64,000 nucleotides of DNA from CAZPHU01 sp964586285 (GCA_964586285.1 CAZPHU010000005.1:1-64000); one strand, 5' to 3'; numbered from the stretch's first letter, positions 26,701-35,358 are shown. Program-made: numbers and translations. The notes: generated by a model from the sequence alone, not told the origin.

Positions 26701-27408
26701 CTTGCCCATTCCAAAATAGGCGCGCGCAAGATCAAGTCCTGCGTCATACATGGTCGGTTTCTGTTCGGTGGCTTTTTTAAGATACCCTACCGCATTGTCT
26801 ACGTTATTAGTCTCGAGGAAACACTTTCCGATCATGTAGGCGACTTCGGGGTCTTCCTTTGATTCCATCGATTTCTGAAGCAAAGGCAGAGCTTTGCCGT
26901 ACTCTTTATCCTTGTAGTAGATCAATCCCAGCTCACGATTAGCGACAACATTAGCTGAATCGGTCTCTATAACCTTCTCAAGAGCTTTTTTGGCTTCCTC
27001 GGGACGTTCCAATTCGATGGCCGCACGAGCGAATTCCCAGCTGGCTTCTCCCGTGAAATTCTGATCCAGGGCTTTCTTGGCCATGTTCATGGCATTTTCT
27101 GCCTGACCAAGCTTGTTGTAAATACGCGCGGCGCCTAGAAGCGATGCGTAATCCTTGGGATTGAGCCGCCATGATACCATATAACAGGCCAGGGCCTTTT
27201 CGGTCAGTCCCAACTTCTCGTTTGCACCCGCAAGCTTAACCCACAATGCAGCATCCCGCTTGCCCGCGGGAATCTTTTCATCCGCATAATCGATAGCTTC
27301 ACGGTATTTACCCGCGTCAATCAGATTATTAAATGTCTCATCCGCACCGGCTAAACCTACCAGCAGGCATACCAACAGACTAATCAGAGCGAGATGCTGT
27401 CTGCCCAT
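23719..27408 (-). CDS. Giant secreted TPR-repeat protein
   Basis: A 1229-residue protein that is almost entirely tetratricopeptide repeats after a signal peptide (about 1-22, ending LAGADE). Repeats such as GMMYFKKGQHDKAIEMYQKA with the W/G-Y-A-P spacing run to the C terminus, probably more than 25 copies, giving a long superhelical scaffold. A periplasmic or outer-membrane-associated assembly role is likely. The frame extends to 27435, but ATG at 27408 has AAAGGAG eight bases upstream and starts the signal peptide. It is coupled to the RppH-like gene downstream. Near-identical repeats make assembly errors possible, though the frame is clean. Confidence 0.85.
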   Translation of the reverse strand: MGRQHLALISLLVCLLVGLAGADETFNNLIDAGKYREAIDYADEKIPAGKRDAALWVKLAGANEKLGLTEKALACYMVSWRLNPKDYASLLGAARIYNKLGQAENAMNMAKKALDQNFTGEASWEFARAAIELERPEEAKKALEKVIETDSANVVANRELGLIYYKDKEYGKALPLLQKSMESKEDPEVAYMIGKCFLETNNVDNAVGYLKKATEQKPTMYDAGLDLARAYFGMGKYLAAAGEYDRVNGKVSFEARDYYNQAVAFDESKKSDKAVDAYKQAVSAFGSQTSDEAIRARLKVGKDMMAHKNYNAALIHFEFIAKADPKAARVKEIYFLMADAYQRADNSQKAISSLEKAIELDNKNIEAYARLADLYEKNNMESKAKQTYEKMMSLSPNDPKVYLILGQYNLEAKKYSEALDLFVKSNTLEKNPITLEGIAICASELGQWDKARDAAESAVNMDSNLKESRIILYKVFMRDKNYTEVKKHLEVLVTKDPRNVEYWKDLATAYDKTNEVEKLAKTDEKINQLDRNSVESRHRLAKYTLSKGGTDKAYDLYKELSTLDSKNPEVFKKLYELAKTKKETPSAVSYLRSYLKLNPNDAEAQRDLGDLLYERKEFDGALAAYRQAIKLDPTIKGFYKRYAEIVIAKGQQEEVIKALSGVIRSGEADFSTYSTLGMMYFKKGQHDKAIEMYQKALQLDPQNTEALISLGDAQAAGGDLSAAVITYEQAVMMNPDASEEYKRLGDLYVKQKNSSQAMNAYKKYLDKTSSPDSDVALKVATYNYNKKDYVAAAKYFGMIRGEAAGDFGTLLMYGESMHKSEKYKKSIQIFEGLLTRNPKIATRRVIVAMLAEAYEKTDNSAKAVQTYKTYIALPGVDDPEAAYKAAFLQEKTNKGAAIGIYEENVKKYEKDYRNFLRLGLLYAEKKATLEKAGPMLKKAAALADSLPSVWQDIAQVYGKLGNEKEELNAYMKYLEKDPQNLDANIRVGTILMKEEKYTDAMIYLETANTLSTNNIKVIEPLAFGYVKTNRTQEAIGLLNKAKELKPDDPGIRRQLYKTYMKTGDKKKAVAEIKQLIDLKRDNETLLLYAQLLMEEGKYKDAHNAIEDIRATDPTNIDALMTLAAIQRTRKKYDDAIETYKEIIYINGDYIPAIYERAEVYMMQNELHWAERFYERVLKTDPKFALAELGLAKIAKLRKNDIMYMKHLKNAYKLDPNNELIKSEYAKANR

Positions 27409-27749
27409 AACGAAAGCTCCTTTCGTGATTTCCACCGAAATCTAAATTTTTCTCTGCAAGTGTTTTCGAAGATATTGAAAAACGGTGTTTTCCACCATCA
27501 TTAAAATACAATATAAAGTAACATTTGTGCCACGCGACCGGGGTTAATTTATTTTTTCGCGCTGTTTTAGTTATTCAACTGAGGACATAATCGGTGATCT
27601 TAAGCGCGCTGCAATATCCATAAACCAGATATCTTGCCATCCGTCCGGAAACACAACCGTGATGAAAGCACACTATAATAACGCATCTTTTCCCGCTAAA
27701 TTGCAACCGCTACATCAATTTTATTTAGAAAAAAACGGTTTTTGCGTCA
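27409..27749. other. Promoter region of the TPR gene; no coding content
   Basis: This gap lies between the amidase (3' end) and the TPR gene (5' end), both on the minus strand. It contains the sigma-54-like element at 27517-27532 and an AT-rich stretch near 27490-27520 that could hold a sigma-70 -10. No small gene, tRNA or strong hairpin was seen. Confidence 0.5.
27517..27532 (-). promoter_or_regulatory. Sigma-54-like promoter element, weak match
   Basis: The minus strand reads TGGCAC-AAATG-TTACT. The -24 element is perfect with correct spacing, but the -12 element has AC instead of the near-invariant GC. It lies about 110 bases upstream of the TPR gene start. Without the GC it is only a candidate. 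Confidence 0.3.
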
Positions 27750-28337
27750 TTAACCCATGCGCTCGCGCTCAAACCTCTCCCAATCAAACAGCGGGCCGGG
27801 ATCGGTTTTGGCGACGGCTCTAAGCCCCAACAAAACCGCCGCCTCCCCGGCCACATCCTCATGCCCCACATATTTCATGGGGCCCCGACGCGATTCGATA
27901 TCCTTGCACAAAGCTACCAAACTATCATACTGGGCATCGGTATACCCCGACTGCTCAGTGCCCATGAGTTCGATTCCAATAGAAAAGTCGTTTACTCCCC
28001 GGCGAGAATCGGGAGGAGGCATTATACTGGGGCCACAGTGCCAGGCTTTTAATTGCTCCGGAACCAATATACAGATATCTCCCCGCCGGTCTATCAAATA
28101 ATGACTACTGACACCATAGGTACAAAAAAGCTGCATAATATGTGCCGAGTTGTAGAGATCGTCAGGAAAATCTACCACGGCGCTGATATGGTGAATAACG
28201 ACTGTATCTATCACGGATGAAGTTCGTTCTTCCCATAAATGCATCTTTCCCTGTTTGCGAATCAGCTCGGCCACAGTCAGCTCGCCAATCGGCATGGAAT
28301 TATTCACATCCAGGTAACAGGAATTTGGATTCATCAT
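27750..28337 (-). CDS. N-acetylmuramoyl-L-alanine amidase (Amidase_2, AmpD-like)
   Basis: A 195-residue zinc amidase cleaving the bond between N-acetylmuramic acid and L-alanine in peptidoglycan or its fragments. Zinc ligands are visible as His in VVIHHISA, His in YVGHEDVAG and Asp in KTDPGP. There is no signal peptide, which fits a cytoplasmic, AmpD-type role in muropeptide recycling. The ribosome-binding site is AAAGAG. It is divergent from the pteridine-reductase-like gene with 45 bases between them, so the two promoters overlap. Confidence 0.85.
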   Translation of the reverse strand: MMNPNSCYLDVNNSMPIGELTVAELIRKQGKMHLWEERTSSVIDTVVIHHISAVVDFPDDLYNSAHIMQLFCTYGVSSHYLIDRRGDICILVPEQLKAWHCGPSIMPPPDSRRGVNDFSIGIELMGTEQSGYTDAQYDSLVALCKDIESRRGPMKYVGHEDVAGEAAVLLGLRAVAKTDPGPLFDWERFERERMG

Positions 28338-28382
28338 AAGATACTCTTTCTTTTATACACAGAGGAAACTAATTTATTACCT

Positions 28383-29093
28383 ATGAGAAAAAAGAAGGCA
28401 GTTATTATCACCGGCGCTACAAAACGCCTGGGACTTCGTTTTACCCGTGAAACTCTTGAGCTTGGCTACGCGGTTGTCGCACACTACCGGGGCTCTAAGA
28501 CTCCTTTGCACTCCTGGCTGCAAAAAAATCCGGAGTTCAAATCCGAGGTGCACTTTATTCAACAAGACCTCACGGATAGCCCTGAACGGCTGATCAAGCT
28601 TTCTTTCGAAAGCCCGTTTGAAATAACCGGGCTTATAAACAATGCCGCCACCTTCACCCACGGGGACCTTCTGGACAAAGACCACTTCGAAACGACTATG
28701 CGAATTAATGCCCTAATACCCCTGGACTTATCACGCCGCTTCGCCCAACAGGCAGACCGGGGATGGATTATCAACATAACCGACGCACATATTTCCTCTT
28801 ACAACCAAAGATACCAAAACTACCGTATCGCCAAAAAGCTCCTGGTTGAGCTTACCGAACAGCTCGCGACGCTTCTAGCCCCCAGGATTCGCGTCAATGC
28901 TGTTGCCCCAGGTGCCATGCTGCCCCCCTCGGACAAAAACGGACTACCTATGAGCAGGCTCAAGAAACTCATCCCCCTCAAGAAAACGGGCGATCTGACT
29001 TCTCTTATGCAGGCATATCGCTATCTTCTTGATAACACCTACATTACCGGCCAAACTCTCTACGTAGACGGCGGCTGGCATCTGATTGGTTAA
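28383..29093 (+). CDS. Pteridine-reductase-like SDR (FolM/PTR1 type)
   Basis: A 236-residue short-chain dehydrogenase. The nucleotide motif is TGATKRLG, the T-G-x3-R-x-G form characteristic of pteridine reductases rather than T-G-x3-G-x-G. The catalytic Tyr-x3-Lys is YRIAK. The usual catalytic Ser is replaced by Asp in NITDAH, also as in PTR1. These features point to reduction of dihydrobiopterin, dihydromonapterin or dihydrofolate with NADPH. The frame is open upstream to 28239, but ATG at 28383 fits the family. Its 3' end overlaps the convergent phosphatase gene by four bases. Confidence 0.82.
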   Translation: MRKKKAVIITGATKRLGLRFTRETLELGYAVVAHYRGSKTPLHSWLQKNPEFKSEVHFIQQDLTDSPERLIKLSFESPFEITGLINNAATFTHGDLLDKDHFETTMRINALIPLDLSRRFAQQADRGWIINITDAHISSYNQRYQNYRIAKKLLVELTEQLATLLAPRIRVNAVAPGAMLPPSDKNGLPMSRLKKLIPLKKTGDLTSLMQAYRYLLDNTYITGQTLYVDGGWHLIG

Positions 29094-29584
29094 TCGCAAT
29101 CCAGTTTCGTCTGCCTGGAATCCGAATGGAACAAAAGCTCCGGAAAAATTCGTCTTATATTCTCGTAGATGGAATCAAACGTCTTTTTGTACACCTTCAC
29201 CGATCCGCCAATCGGATCTTTTATAATACTTTTGCGCGAGGGCTTCTGGGGCCAGGCGCCGAGAAGAAAAACTTTTTGCCGCAGGGATGGAAAAAACATT
29301 TGTATGAATTCCTGCTGCACGAAATCCATGGTAAACACCAGATCCGCCTCGTTTAACTCATCAAACACCAGCGGCCGGGAATGATGAGATGAGATATCGA
29401 TACCGTTTTCGGCACAGATATCTTTGGCAAGGGATGAAGCCGGTTGTTGGTCCAGGCCGTGGATTCCCATCGAAGAGACAAAAAGATCTTCACGATTTTC
29501 CCTCATCCACATGTGTCTGAGTATTCCCTCTGCCATGGGACTTCGACATATGTTTCCGGTACAGACAAATACGATTCGAAGCAT
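29090..29584 (-). CDS. Low-molecular-weight protein tyrosine phosphatase
   Basis: A 164-residue LMW-PTP. The Cys-x5-Arg P-loop is CTGNICRS (residues 8-15), followed by SPMAEGIL. The general-acid Asp lies in DPIGGS near residue 125. Arsenate reductases share the fold but lack this DP loop form. Bacterial members usually act on tyrosine kinases that control exopolysaccharide export, but no such kinase is in the window. The gene is single, convergent with the pteridine-reductase-like gene. Confidence 0.9.
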   Translation of the reverse strand: MLRIVFVCTGNICRSPMAEGILRHMWMRENREDLFVSSMGIHGLDQQPASSLAKDICAENGIDISSHHSRPLVFDELNEADLVFTMDFVQQEFIQMFFPSLRQKVFLLGAWPQKPSRKSIIKDPIGGSVKVYKKTFDSIYENIRRIFPELLFHSDSRQTKLDCD

Positions 29585-29721
29585 ATATACAAATATCCAA
29601 ATTAATTATTCGAAATTCTGAGTGATCCTATAGAAAATATTATTTTTACTGTTTCAATCAAGTGAGTTTGGGCCTGAAAGTGTTCCCGCTCACCTTTTTT
29701 ACGCTTGCACAGGAGAGATTT

Positions 29722-30042
29722 ATGGCACTGAGCAATGAAGAAAAGATGTTTGTCAACGAAGCGATACAAGTCTACATTCAGATTGCCGCCCGACAAATGC
29801 CCCCGCAGCATGTTCAACAACTTGTACAGATGGGCGAAGAGATCGTTAAGAAACTCGATCAGGTAGGGGCGGGCAAAGGCAAGAACAACAAACCGGCGGG
29901 TATTACGGATGAATGGTTCAAGAAAGTTTGCTCCAACTGCGATAAACTCGCCCCCTCCGGGTGCACCGATAAGGTAACCGAAAAGTTTCCGGGAAAATGC
30001 GACCCTATTCTCCACTATGAAAACAGCAAAGCAAGAAAGTAA
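29722..30042 (+). CDS. Small four-cysteine protein of unknown function
   Basis: A 106-residue protein I do not recognise. The first half is helical (SNEEKMFVNEAIQVYIQIAA). The second half has four cysteines in the pattern C-x2-C-x8-C-x9-C (CSNCDK, SGCTDK, GKCDPI), which could bind zinc or an Fe-S cluster. There is no signal peptide. The frame is open to 29662, but ATG at 29722 has AGGAGA upstream. A strong terminator follows at 30168. Confidence 0.65.
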   Translation: MALSNEEKMFVNEAIQVYIQIAARQMPPQHVQQLVQMGEEIVKKLDQVGAGKGKNNKPAGITDEWFKKVCSNCDKLAPSGCTDKVTEKFPGKCDPILHYENSKARK

Positions 30043-30167
30043 TCACCGGTTACCAAATAAAGTGCGGCTAAGCCGGAGAAACAAGGATTAAAGAAATTAA
30101 AAACAAAACACATAGATAGCTAATACGACAAAAAGTATGCTTTGTCGAACATGGAATCTAAATATTG

Positions 30168-30196
30168 GAGGGCGAACTCGTGTTCGCCCTCTTTGC
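30168..30196. terminator. Bidirectional terminator between the four-Cys gene and tyrS
   Basis: A perfect 10-base-pair stem (30168-30177 with 30182-30191, arms GAGGGCGAAC/GTTCGCCCTC) closes a TCGT tetraloop. It is followed by CTTTGCGTTT on the plus strand. It lies 12 bases beyond the tyrS stop, so it can serve both convergent genes. Confidence 0.85.
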
Positions 30197-30203
30197 GTTT
30201 CCG

Positions 30204-31502
30204 TTACGCCTGTTGCACCTCTACCAGATAGTAGTTTTTCTTTCCCTTCTGAACCAGAAGATACTTGCCTTTTAGCAGCATGTCCGAATTCACTACCGCC
30301 TGCTCATCCGCCGGGCCGGTTTTGTTTATACTCACCCCTTTTGCCTTCAACAACCTGCGCACCTCACCCTTTGATGCAAACCATCCGCTCTTCTCGGTCA
30401 ACAGATCAACCAACGGCAACCCGTTTTCTATCTCCGATCTGCTCACCGTCGCGCGCGGCACCCCTTCGAATATGTCCAGGAAACTACGCTCATCCAGCTT
30501 CCTGAGCGTTTCGGTGGTCGCCTTTCCGAAAAGAATCTGCGACGCCTCCAAAGCCATGTTGTAATCCGATTCCGAATGAACCCGTATGGTAATGTCCTTT
30601 GCTGTGGCCTTTTGCATCGGACGCTCATGAGGGTTTTGTTTCTGTTGTTCCCAAAGCTCGGCAATTTCTTCTCTGGAAAGAAGCGAAAAGATTTTTGCAT
30701 ACTTTACCGCGTCCTCATCGGATGCATTCAACCAGTACTGGTAGAATTTATACGGCGAAGTCATGCCGGGGTCGAGCCATACACTCTCCCCTCCCTCCGA
30801 TTTACCAAACTTCTTGCCGTCGGCACGAGTCAGAAGCGGACAAGTCAATGCATAGCAGTCACCGTTTATCTTGCGTCGAACAAGTTCCGTTCCGGATGTT
30901 ATATTACCCCACTGATCGGATCCGCCCATCTGAAGAACACAGCTTTTGTTTTGATACAACCACAAAAAATCGTAGCCCTGAAGCAGCTGGTAGCTGAATT
31001 CTGTGAAGGAAATCCCCGACTCCAAGCGATTCTGAACCGAATCCTTGGACATCATGTAGCTTATAGTCAGATGTTTTCCGATTTCGCGAAGGAAATCCAA
31101 AAACTTCATCTCACCAAACCAGTCGAAGTTGTTAACCAGCTCGGCCGCATTGTGCTTGTTTTCGAAATCAAGAAACTTGGAAAGCTGATTCTTTATACAC
31201 TCCTGATTGTAGCGAAGCTCCTCCTGGGAAAGGAGATTTCTCTCCGCACTCTTGCCCGAAGGATCACCAATCATTCCCGTCGCACCGCCAACCAGTGCGA
31301 TAGGCTTGTTTCCAGTTCTCTGGAGGTGAACCAACAGCATGATTGGAATTAAATGACCGATATGCAGGGAAGAGGCGGTCGGGTCAAAACCGGCATACCC
31401 GGCCACAGGCCCCTGATTGAGCTTCTCCTCTATACCGGGAGTCTTATCGTGCAGCATTCCGCGCCATTGTAATTCCTCAAGAAAATCGATACTCAAAGTC
31501 AA
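30204..31502 (-). CDS. tyrS: Tyrosyl-tRNA synthetase
   Basis: Class I synthetase of 432 residues charging tRNA-Tyr. HIGH is intact in SLHIGHLIPIM. The tyrosine-binding and dimer segments include ISYMMSKDSVQNR and QLLQGYDFLWLYQ. The second signature is KFGKSEGG, the usual KFGKS form of bacterial TyrS. A C-terminal S4 RNA-binding domain occupies about 365-430. Length and domain order are normal. It is probably monocistronic, with a strong terminator downstream. Confidence 0.96.
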   Translation of the reverse strand: MTLSIDFLEELQWRGMLHDKTPGIEEKLNQGPVAGYAGFDPTASSLHIGHLIPIMLLVHLQRTGNKPIALVGGATGMIGDPSGKSAERNLLSQEELRYNQECIKNQLSKFLDFENKHNAAELVNNFDWFGEMKFLDFLREIGKHLTISYMMSKDSVQNRLESGISFTEFSYQLLQGYDFLWLYQNKSCVLQMGGSDQWGNITSGTELVRRKINGDCYALTCPLLTRADGKKFGKSEGGESVWLDPGMTSPYKFYQYWLNASDEDAVKYAKIFSLLSREEIAELWEQQKQNPHERPMQKATAKDITIRVHSESDYNMALEASQILFGKATTETLRKLDERSFLDIFEGVPRATVSRSEIENGLPLVDLLTEKSGWFASKGEVRRLLKAKGVSINKTGPADEQAVVNSDMLLKGKYLLVQKGKKNYYLVEVQQA

Positions 31503-31575
31503 TCCTTTCTCCTATATAGTCACATATTTCATCTTCGGTACTCACTGCCAACGGGAGGCATTCGCTTAAAGAGGA

Positions 31576-34347
31576 TCAAAACAGCTTTTTGAGCGCATCC
31601 TTTGCCTTCTTTTCGATGTCCTGCTGAACTTCCTTTTGTTTCTCCTGGACTTGCCGTTTCTCTTTTTCCATCTTCTTGCGCGCTTCCTCCTCCAGACGTT
31701 TTTTTTGCGCCTCCAGCTCTTTTTGGGCCTCCTGCTTTTTCTCCTCTATCTTTTTTTCCACTTTTTGGCGTGCAGAGGGCTTTGGAGCCGGTTGAGATTC
31801 AGCCGCACCGTTGCCGCTTCCGAATCCGCGAAACCCCACACGTGGGGACGTTACCGTACCGCCCATGTGCAAAAGAACAGTCACCCGCCCATCCCTATCT
31901 GTAGGAACGGCAAACGACTGAGCCAACTGGCCGACCGCCGCGGCGGCGTCGTCTCCCAGAAAATTCTTGAGCAAACCTGCCCCACTCTTTTTTATCGACT
32001 GCTCTGCGGCCGTCACCTTTTTGGAAGCCGCCACAGGCAACCGGTTTGATATGTCCAGGTCGGCACGGGTATCAAAACCCACCGAACCGTCCGCCTCCCA
32101 GTCTCCCGTCGGCGACTCTATTCGAACCGAATCAAGATACACGTTCTGCTGAGCCACCCGCGCCCGGATGCGCATGTCCCTGAAACTTATTTCGTCAATT
32201 TCGTAAAACCTGTTTAGTGTCTTTGAGACCTCCTCCAAAAGCGCCCCGCCCGCTATACGTCCGTCGCTGAGCTTGGTGTAGATTTTTCCGGTCAGATTTG
32301 CAGTAAGCTGTTCGACAGTTGCTCCGTTTGTACTAAAATCCATGTCGGACTGAGCCTTCCCATACATGACGTCATCCATGTCTTTTAGAATAGTAAACAA
32401 TTGCTGATCGTCGGGAAGTAAATCGTTGACGTTGGATATGGTCGAATTAACATCCACGCCATTCATCTTTAAGGCGGTCCACACCTTCAAGTTCTTGTGA
32501 TTGCGAATATCCATACGTAAACTGTTGTCGATTGAGCCGCCGTACATCCCAGCACGAAACTTGGTGTTCATCACGTCGTCAACGGCATCGATATCCATGG
32601 CAATATTGGACATCTCGATACCGCTGTAAATCAGCCGATCGGCCTTGATCTTACCGTGCATATCGATTCCGGGCAGAGGCGCGGGGATCAGAAGTGTCGG
32701 CTGCTTTGGGGCATTATCATTGGAACCGGTGTCAGCCTGTGAACTACCCGCAGGAAGGAACTCATCAGTATTGAGGTACGATGAGTTAAGCGTAAAGCTA
32801 AGATTTGGCCTGGGCTGCTTCTTTGTGGAGTCGGTAAGAACCAAAGTGAGGTAATCTTTAAGCTCTGCACTCAGTTGCATGTCCGACTTACCTAAAGAGA
32901 CAGCGAGTTTGGGAGTCAGCGTTTGTGATGTCAGTGCAAGTGTACCATTGACCGTAACCGCCTTGGCAATATCGGGTGTCTTTGCCACAACATTCTTAAA
33001 CTCTACATCCCCCTCAACATTCAGACCGGCGGGATTGGCCGGATCCGCCTTACCCTTTGCCTTCACATTCGCATCGACCTGTCCCGAAGCACTCACCCCC
33101 TGGGGCAGCGTGACCACTTTCTTAAGCATGTCAAGATCCACCCTCGCATTCACCTCGCCGTCAACAAACGGCTGCTCAAAATTGGTTACCGCCACACGCA
33201 TGTCGATCGGGTTCTCGCCCGCCTTCAGTTTCAACGATTGTACATTCAGGCTTGTATCCGTAAACTGGATCGCGGCATTGATATCGGTTATTTCCTGGGG
33301 AAGATCGGTATAGGCGATTCTTCCGTCGGAAAAGGAAAGGGTACCGCTTACAGCAGGAAGACCGGAGTCGGGAAGCGCCCCTTTTACGGCCAGGTCGAAG
33401 AAAACGGTTCCCTCACCCTCGGCCCTGGCCAGATGGGGTGATATTTCGGAGGGGATCTCCTTAAGCAGATCGTCCAGCTGAATCGTGTCTGCGGTAACCC
33501 GAAGATCAAGTACCGGGTTGGCCGAAAGAACTTTGGTCGCAGTGCCTTGAGCCTTGATTTTTATCTTCTGCAACGACAGCTCGATTCCCTTTACAGAAAT
33601 TTTCTGGCCTGGTATATCCGCCTGAATATCATGATCGAATGAAAAGGTAAGATCGCTTAGTGTGTCGGTAAGAAGAGGTGAACTGAGTGCTATATCCGAA
33701 ATATCAAGTCTACCGCTGCTTCGAATGTCTTTAAGTTCCTTGTCGATCGAAAAAGATATATCCTGGCCGATCGATCCAAGGTTTACTGAATTACCCGATT
33801 TCAGATCGTGGTAAAACACAGAACCGTCCACTATACGCAACTTCTCCAGGGTAACCGGAATCGGCAGCATGGGAAGCCTTGTTTGTTTTGTCCTTTTCTC
33901 TTTCTGAAGGCTTTTTTTTTCGGATTGAGCCAGATCGTCATAATTATATGATCCCTCACTGTCGATCAAGACCCGTATGGCGGGTTTGTGTATTGCGATT
34001 TTTACAATCTTGACCTCTTTTTGTAAAAGAGGCATCAGGGCGACGTGAACCCGAAAATCATCCATTGAAACAAAGGGGTTTTCCGAAGGAAACCCCGCTC
34101 TGTCTGTTTCGGCGATTTCTACTCCCCCCAGCCGAACGCCGATAAACGGAAAAATTGACAGCGAAGCGTCTTCTACGCCGATTTTGCGCCCCACCACCTT
34201 TTCCACCTCGGGAATAATCATCGCCTTGATCTTTTCGGGGGGATATGCATAGCGGATAACGACTGCCGCGATACCATATAAGGCGACGATCGCAATAAAT
34301 ACAATCAGCAAAAACTTCATTGGTTTGGAAAGACGTGCTCCTGCCAT
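31576..34347 (-). CDS. AsmA-family envelope protein
   Basis: A 923-residue protein. An N-terminal membrane anchor (about 10-32) and the AsmA lead region (KIKAMIIPEVEKVVGRKIGV, then SIFPFIGVRLGGVEI) are followed by a long periplasmic beta-rich body. The AsmA C-terminal domain lies roughly at 600-800. The last 80 residues are a charged Lys/Glu coiled coil. AsmA-like proteins form bridge-like lipid-transfer structures or influence outer-membrane assembly. ATG at 34347 has AAGGAG eight bases upstream; a TTG one codon earlier is possible. The M48 protease gene lies 15 bases upstream on the same strand, suggesting a two-gene envelope operon. Confidence 0.8.
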   Translation of the reverse strand: MAGARLSKPMKFLLIVFIAIVALYGIAAVVIRYAYPPEKIKAMIIPEVEKVVGRKIGVEDASLSIFPFIGVRLGGVEIAETDRAGFPSENPFVSMDDFRVHVALMPLLQKEVKIVKIAIHKPAIRVLIDSEGSYNYDDLAQSEKKSLQKEKRTKQTRLPMLPIPVTLEKLRIVDGSVFYHDLKSGNSVNLGSIGQDISFSIDKELKDIRSSGRLDISDIALSSPLLTDTLSDLTFSFDHDIQADIPGQKISVKGIELSLQKIKIKAQGTATKVLSANPVLDLRVTADTIQLDDLLKEIPSEISPHLARAEGEGTVFFDLAVKGALPDSGLPAVSGTLSFSDGRIAYTDLPQEITDINAAIQFTDTSLNVQSLKLKAGENPIDMRVAVTNFEQPFVDGEVNARVDLDMLKKVVTLPQGVSASGQVDANVKAKGKADPANPAGLNVEGDVEFKNVVAKTPDIAKAVTVNGTLALTSQTLTPKLAVSLGKSDMQLSAELKDYLTLVLTDSTKKQPRPNLSFTLNSSYLNTDEFLPAGSSQADTGSNDNAPKQPTLLIPAPLPGIDMHGKIKADRLIYSGIEMSNIAMDIDAVDDVMNTKFRAGMYGGSIDNSLRMDIRNHKNLKVWTALKMNGVDVNSTISNVNDLLPDDQQLFTILKDMDDVMYGKAQSDMDFSTNGATVEQLTANLTGKIYTKLSDGRIAGGALLEEVSKTLNRFYEIDEISFRDMRIRARVAQQNVYLDSVRIESPTGDWEADGSVGFDTRADLDISNRLPVAASKKVTAAEQSIKKSGAGLLKNFLGDDAAAAVGQLAQSFAVPTDRDGRVTVLLHMGGTVTSPRVGFRGFGSGNGAAESQPAPKPSARQKVEKKIEEKKQEAQKELEAQKKRLEEEARKKMEKEKRQVQEKQKEVQQDIEKKAKDALKKLF

Positions 34348-34362
34348 CAATTTATCTCCTTA

Positions 34363-35163
34363 TCAAGGTAAGGGTATTCCATTTCCCCTGGGTATATTTG
34401 TGTACGAAGAATACGAACCGTCTATCAGATCTTTTACCCTGCTTACTCTATCTTTGGAATCCGGGTGTGTGGAGAGGAATTCGATATTTTGTCCGCCGCT
34501 CATATCGGCCAGCATTTGAAGCATATCCTGCATACCTTTAGGGTTGATTCCCGCATGCGCGACATACTTTAGTCCTTCCCCGTCTGCCTCAAATTCGTTA
34601 TCTCTGCTGTATTTAAGCACCCTTAATCCTCCAACCACTCCAAGGGCTCCGGCGATAACTTCCCTGTCCCCCGCAATCAGGCCGATAGCCATATTCTGAA
34701 ACTGAGTACGCATCAGCCTCTTGACCCCATGGCGCAGGGTAATATGAGCGATCTCGTGAGCCAGGACAGAGGCCAGCATCGCTTCATCACCCCCCTGCTC
34801 GATTATTTTTTTGATCAAACCTGTATAGATATACACAAAACCGCCGGGAACGGCAAACGCATTTATATCGTCTCTGTCGATGATCTGGAAATGGAATTCA
34901 AGTTCCTTGCGAACACCCTGAGCATCGGCCAGCCTCTGTCCCAGGTCTTCGATATAGGTTACCAGGTCGCGATTATGGCTGCCGTTGTCTTCATAAAGTG
35001 GGTAATCACTGCTTTCCCGAATTTGGGCATCGACATTATGCCCCATCCGTATTTCCTCGGAATCGGATATCAGAAATGATGCTGCGTCAAGAATTTTCCC
35101 ACATCGTGGGGTAAGAACCAGTACCATCCAAACGCTTACCAGCGGTATTATCCGACCTTTCAT
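34363..35163 (-). CDS. M48-family zinc metalloprotease
   Basis: A 266-residue secreted or membrane-anchored peptidase. The zinc site is HEIAH within LAHEIAHITLRHG; the third ligand is the Glu in NEFEADGEGL. The N-terminal hydrophobic stretch (about 5-20) ends near a Cys (TPRC), but this is a poor lipobox. M48 proteins such as BepA, YcaL and LoiP act in outer-membrane quality control, and the adjacent AsmA-like gene fits that setting. The frame runs to 35208, but ATG at 35163 with AAAGGTG upstream is preferred because it starts the signal sequence. Confidence 0.88.
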   Translation of the reverse strand: MKGRIIPLVSVWMVLVLTPRCGKILDAASFLISDSEEIRMGHNVDAQIRESSDYPLYEDNGSHNRDLVTYIEDLGQRLADAQGVRKELEFHFQIIDRDDINAFAVPGGFVYIYTGLIKKIIEQGGDEAMLASVLAHEIAHITLRHGVKRLMRTQFQNMAIGLIAGDREVIAGALGVVGGLRVLKYSRDNEFEADGEGLKYVAHAGINPKGMQDMLQMLADMSGGQNIEFLSTHPDSKDRVSRVKDLIDGSYSSYTNIPRGNGIPLP

Positions 35164-35358
35164 AGCTGTGCACCTTTTAGATAGAAAACGAATACGCCGT
35201 GCAGACAAAATACATTGTCCAATTGGGCATTCTCAATTTTAAAAAAGGATACTTCACCGGCGTATTTTCGCTGATTGCGACAAATGAAACCTGAAGTATT
35301 TCGAAATGATAGTTAAACTAAAATTAAATCCCGCACACACCGTTATCTATATTTTGCC

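Noticed and set aside
30576..31352. 258-codon plus-strand open frame
   Set aside because: It is antisense to tyrS, whose identity is certain, and shows no recognisable product.
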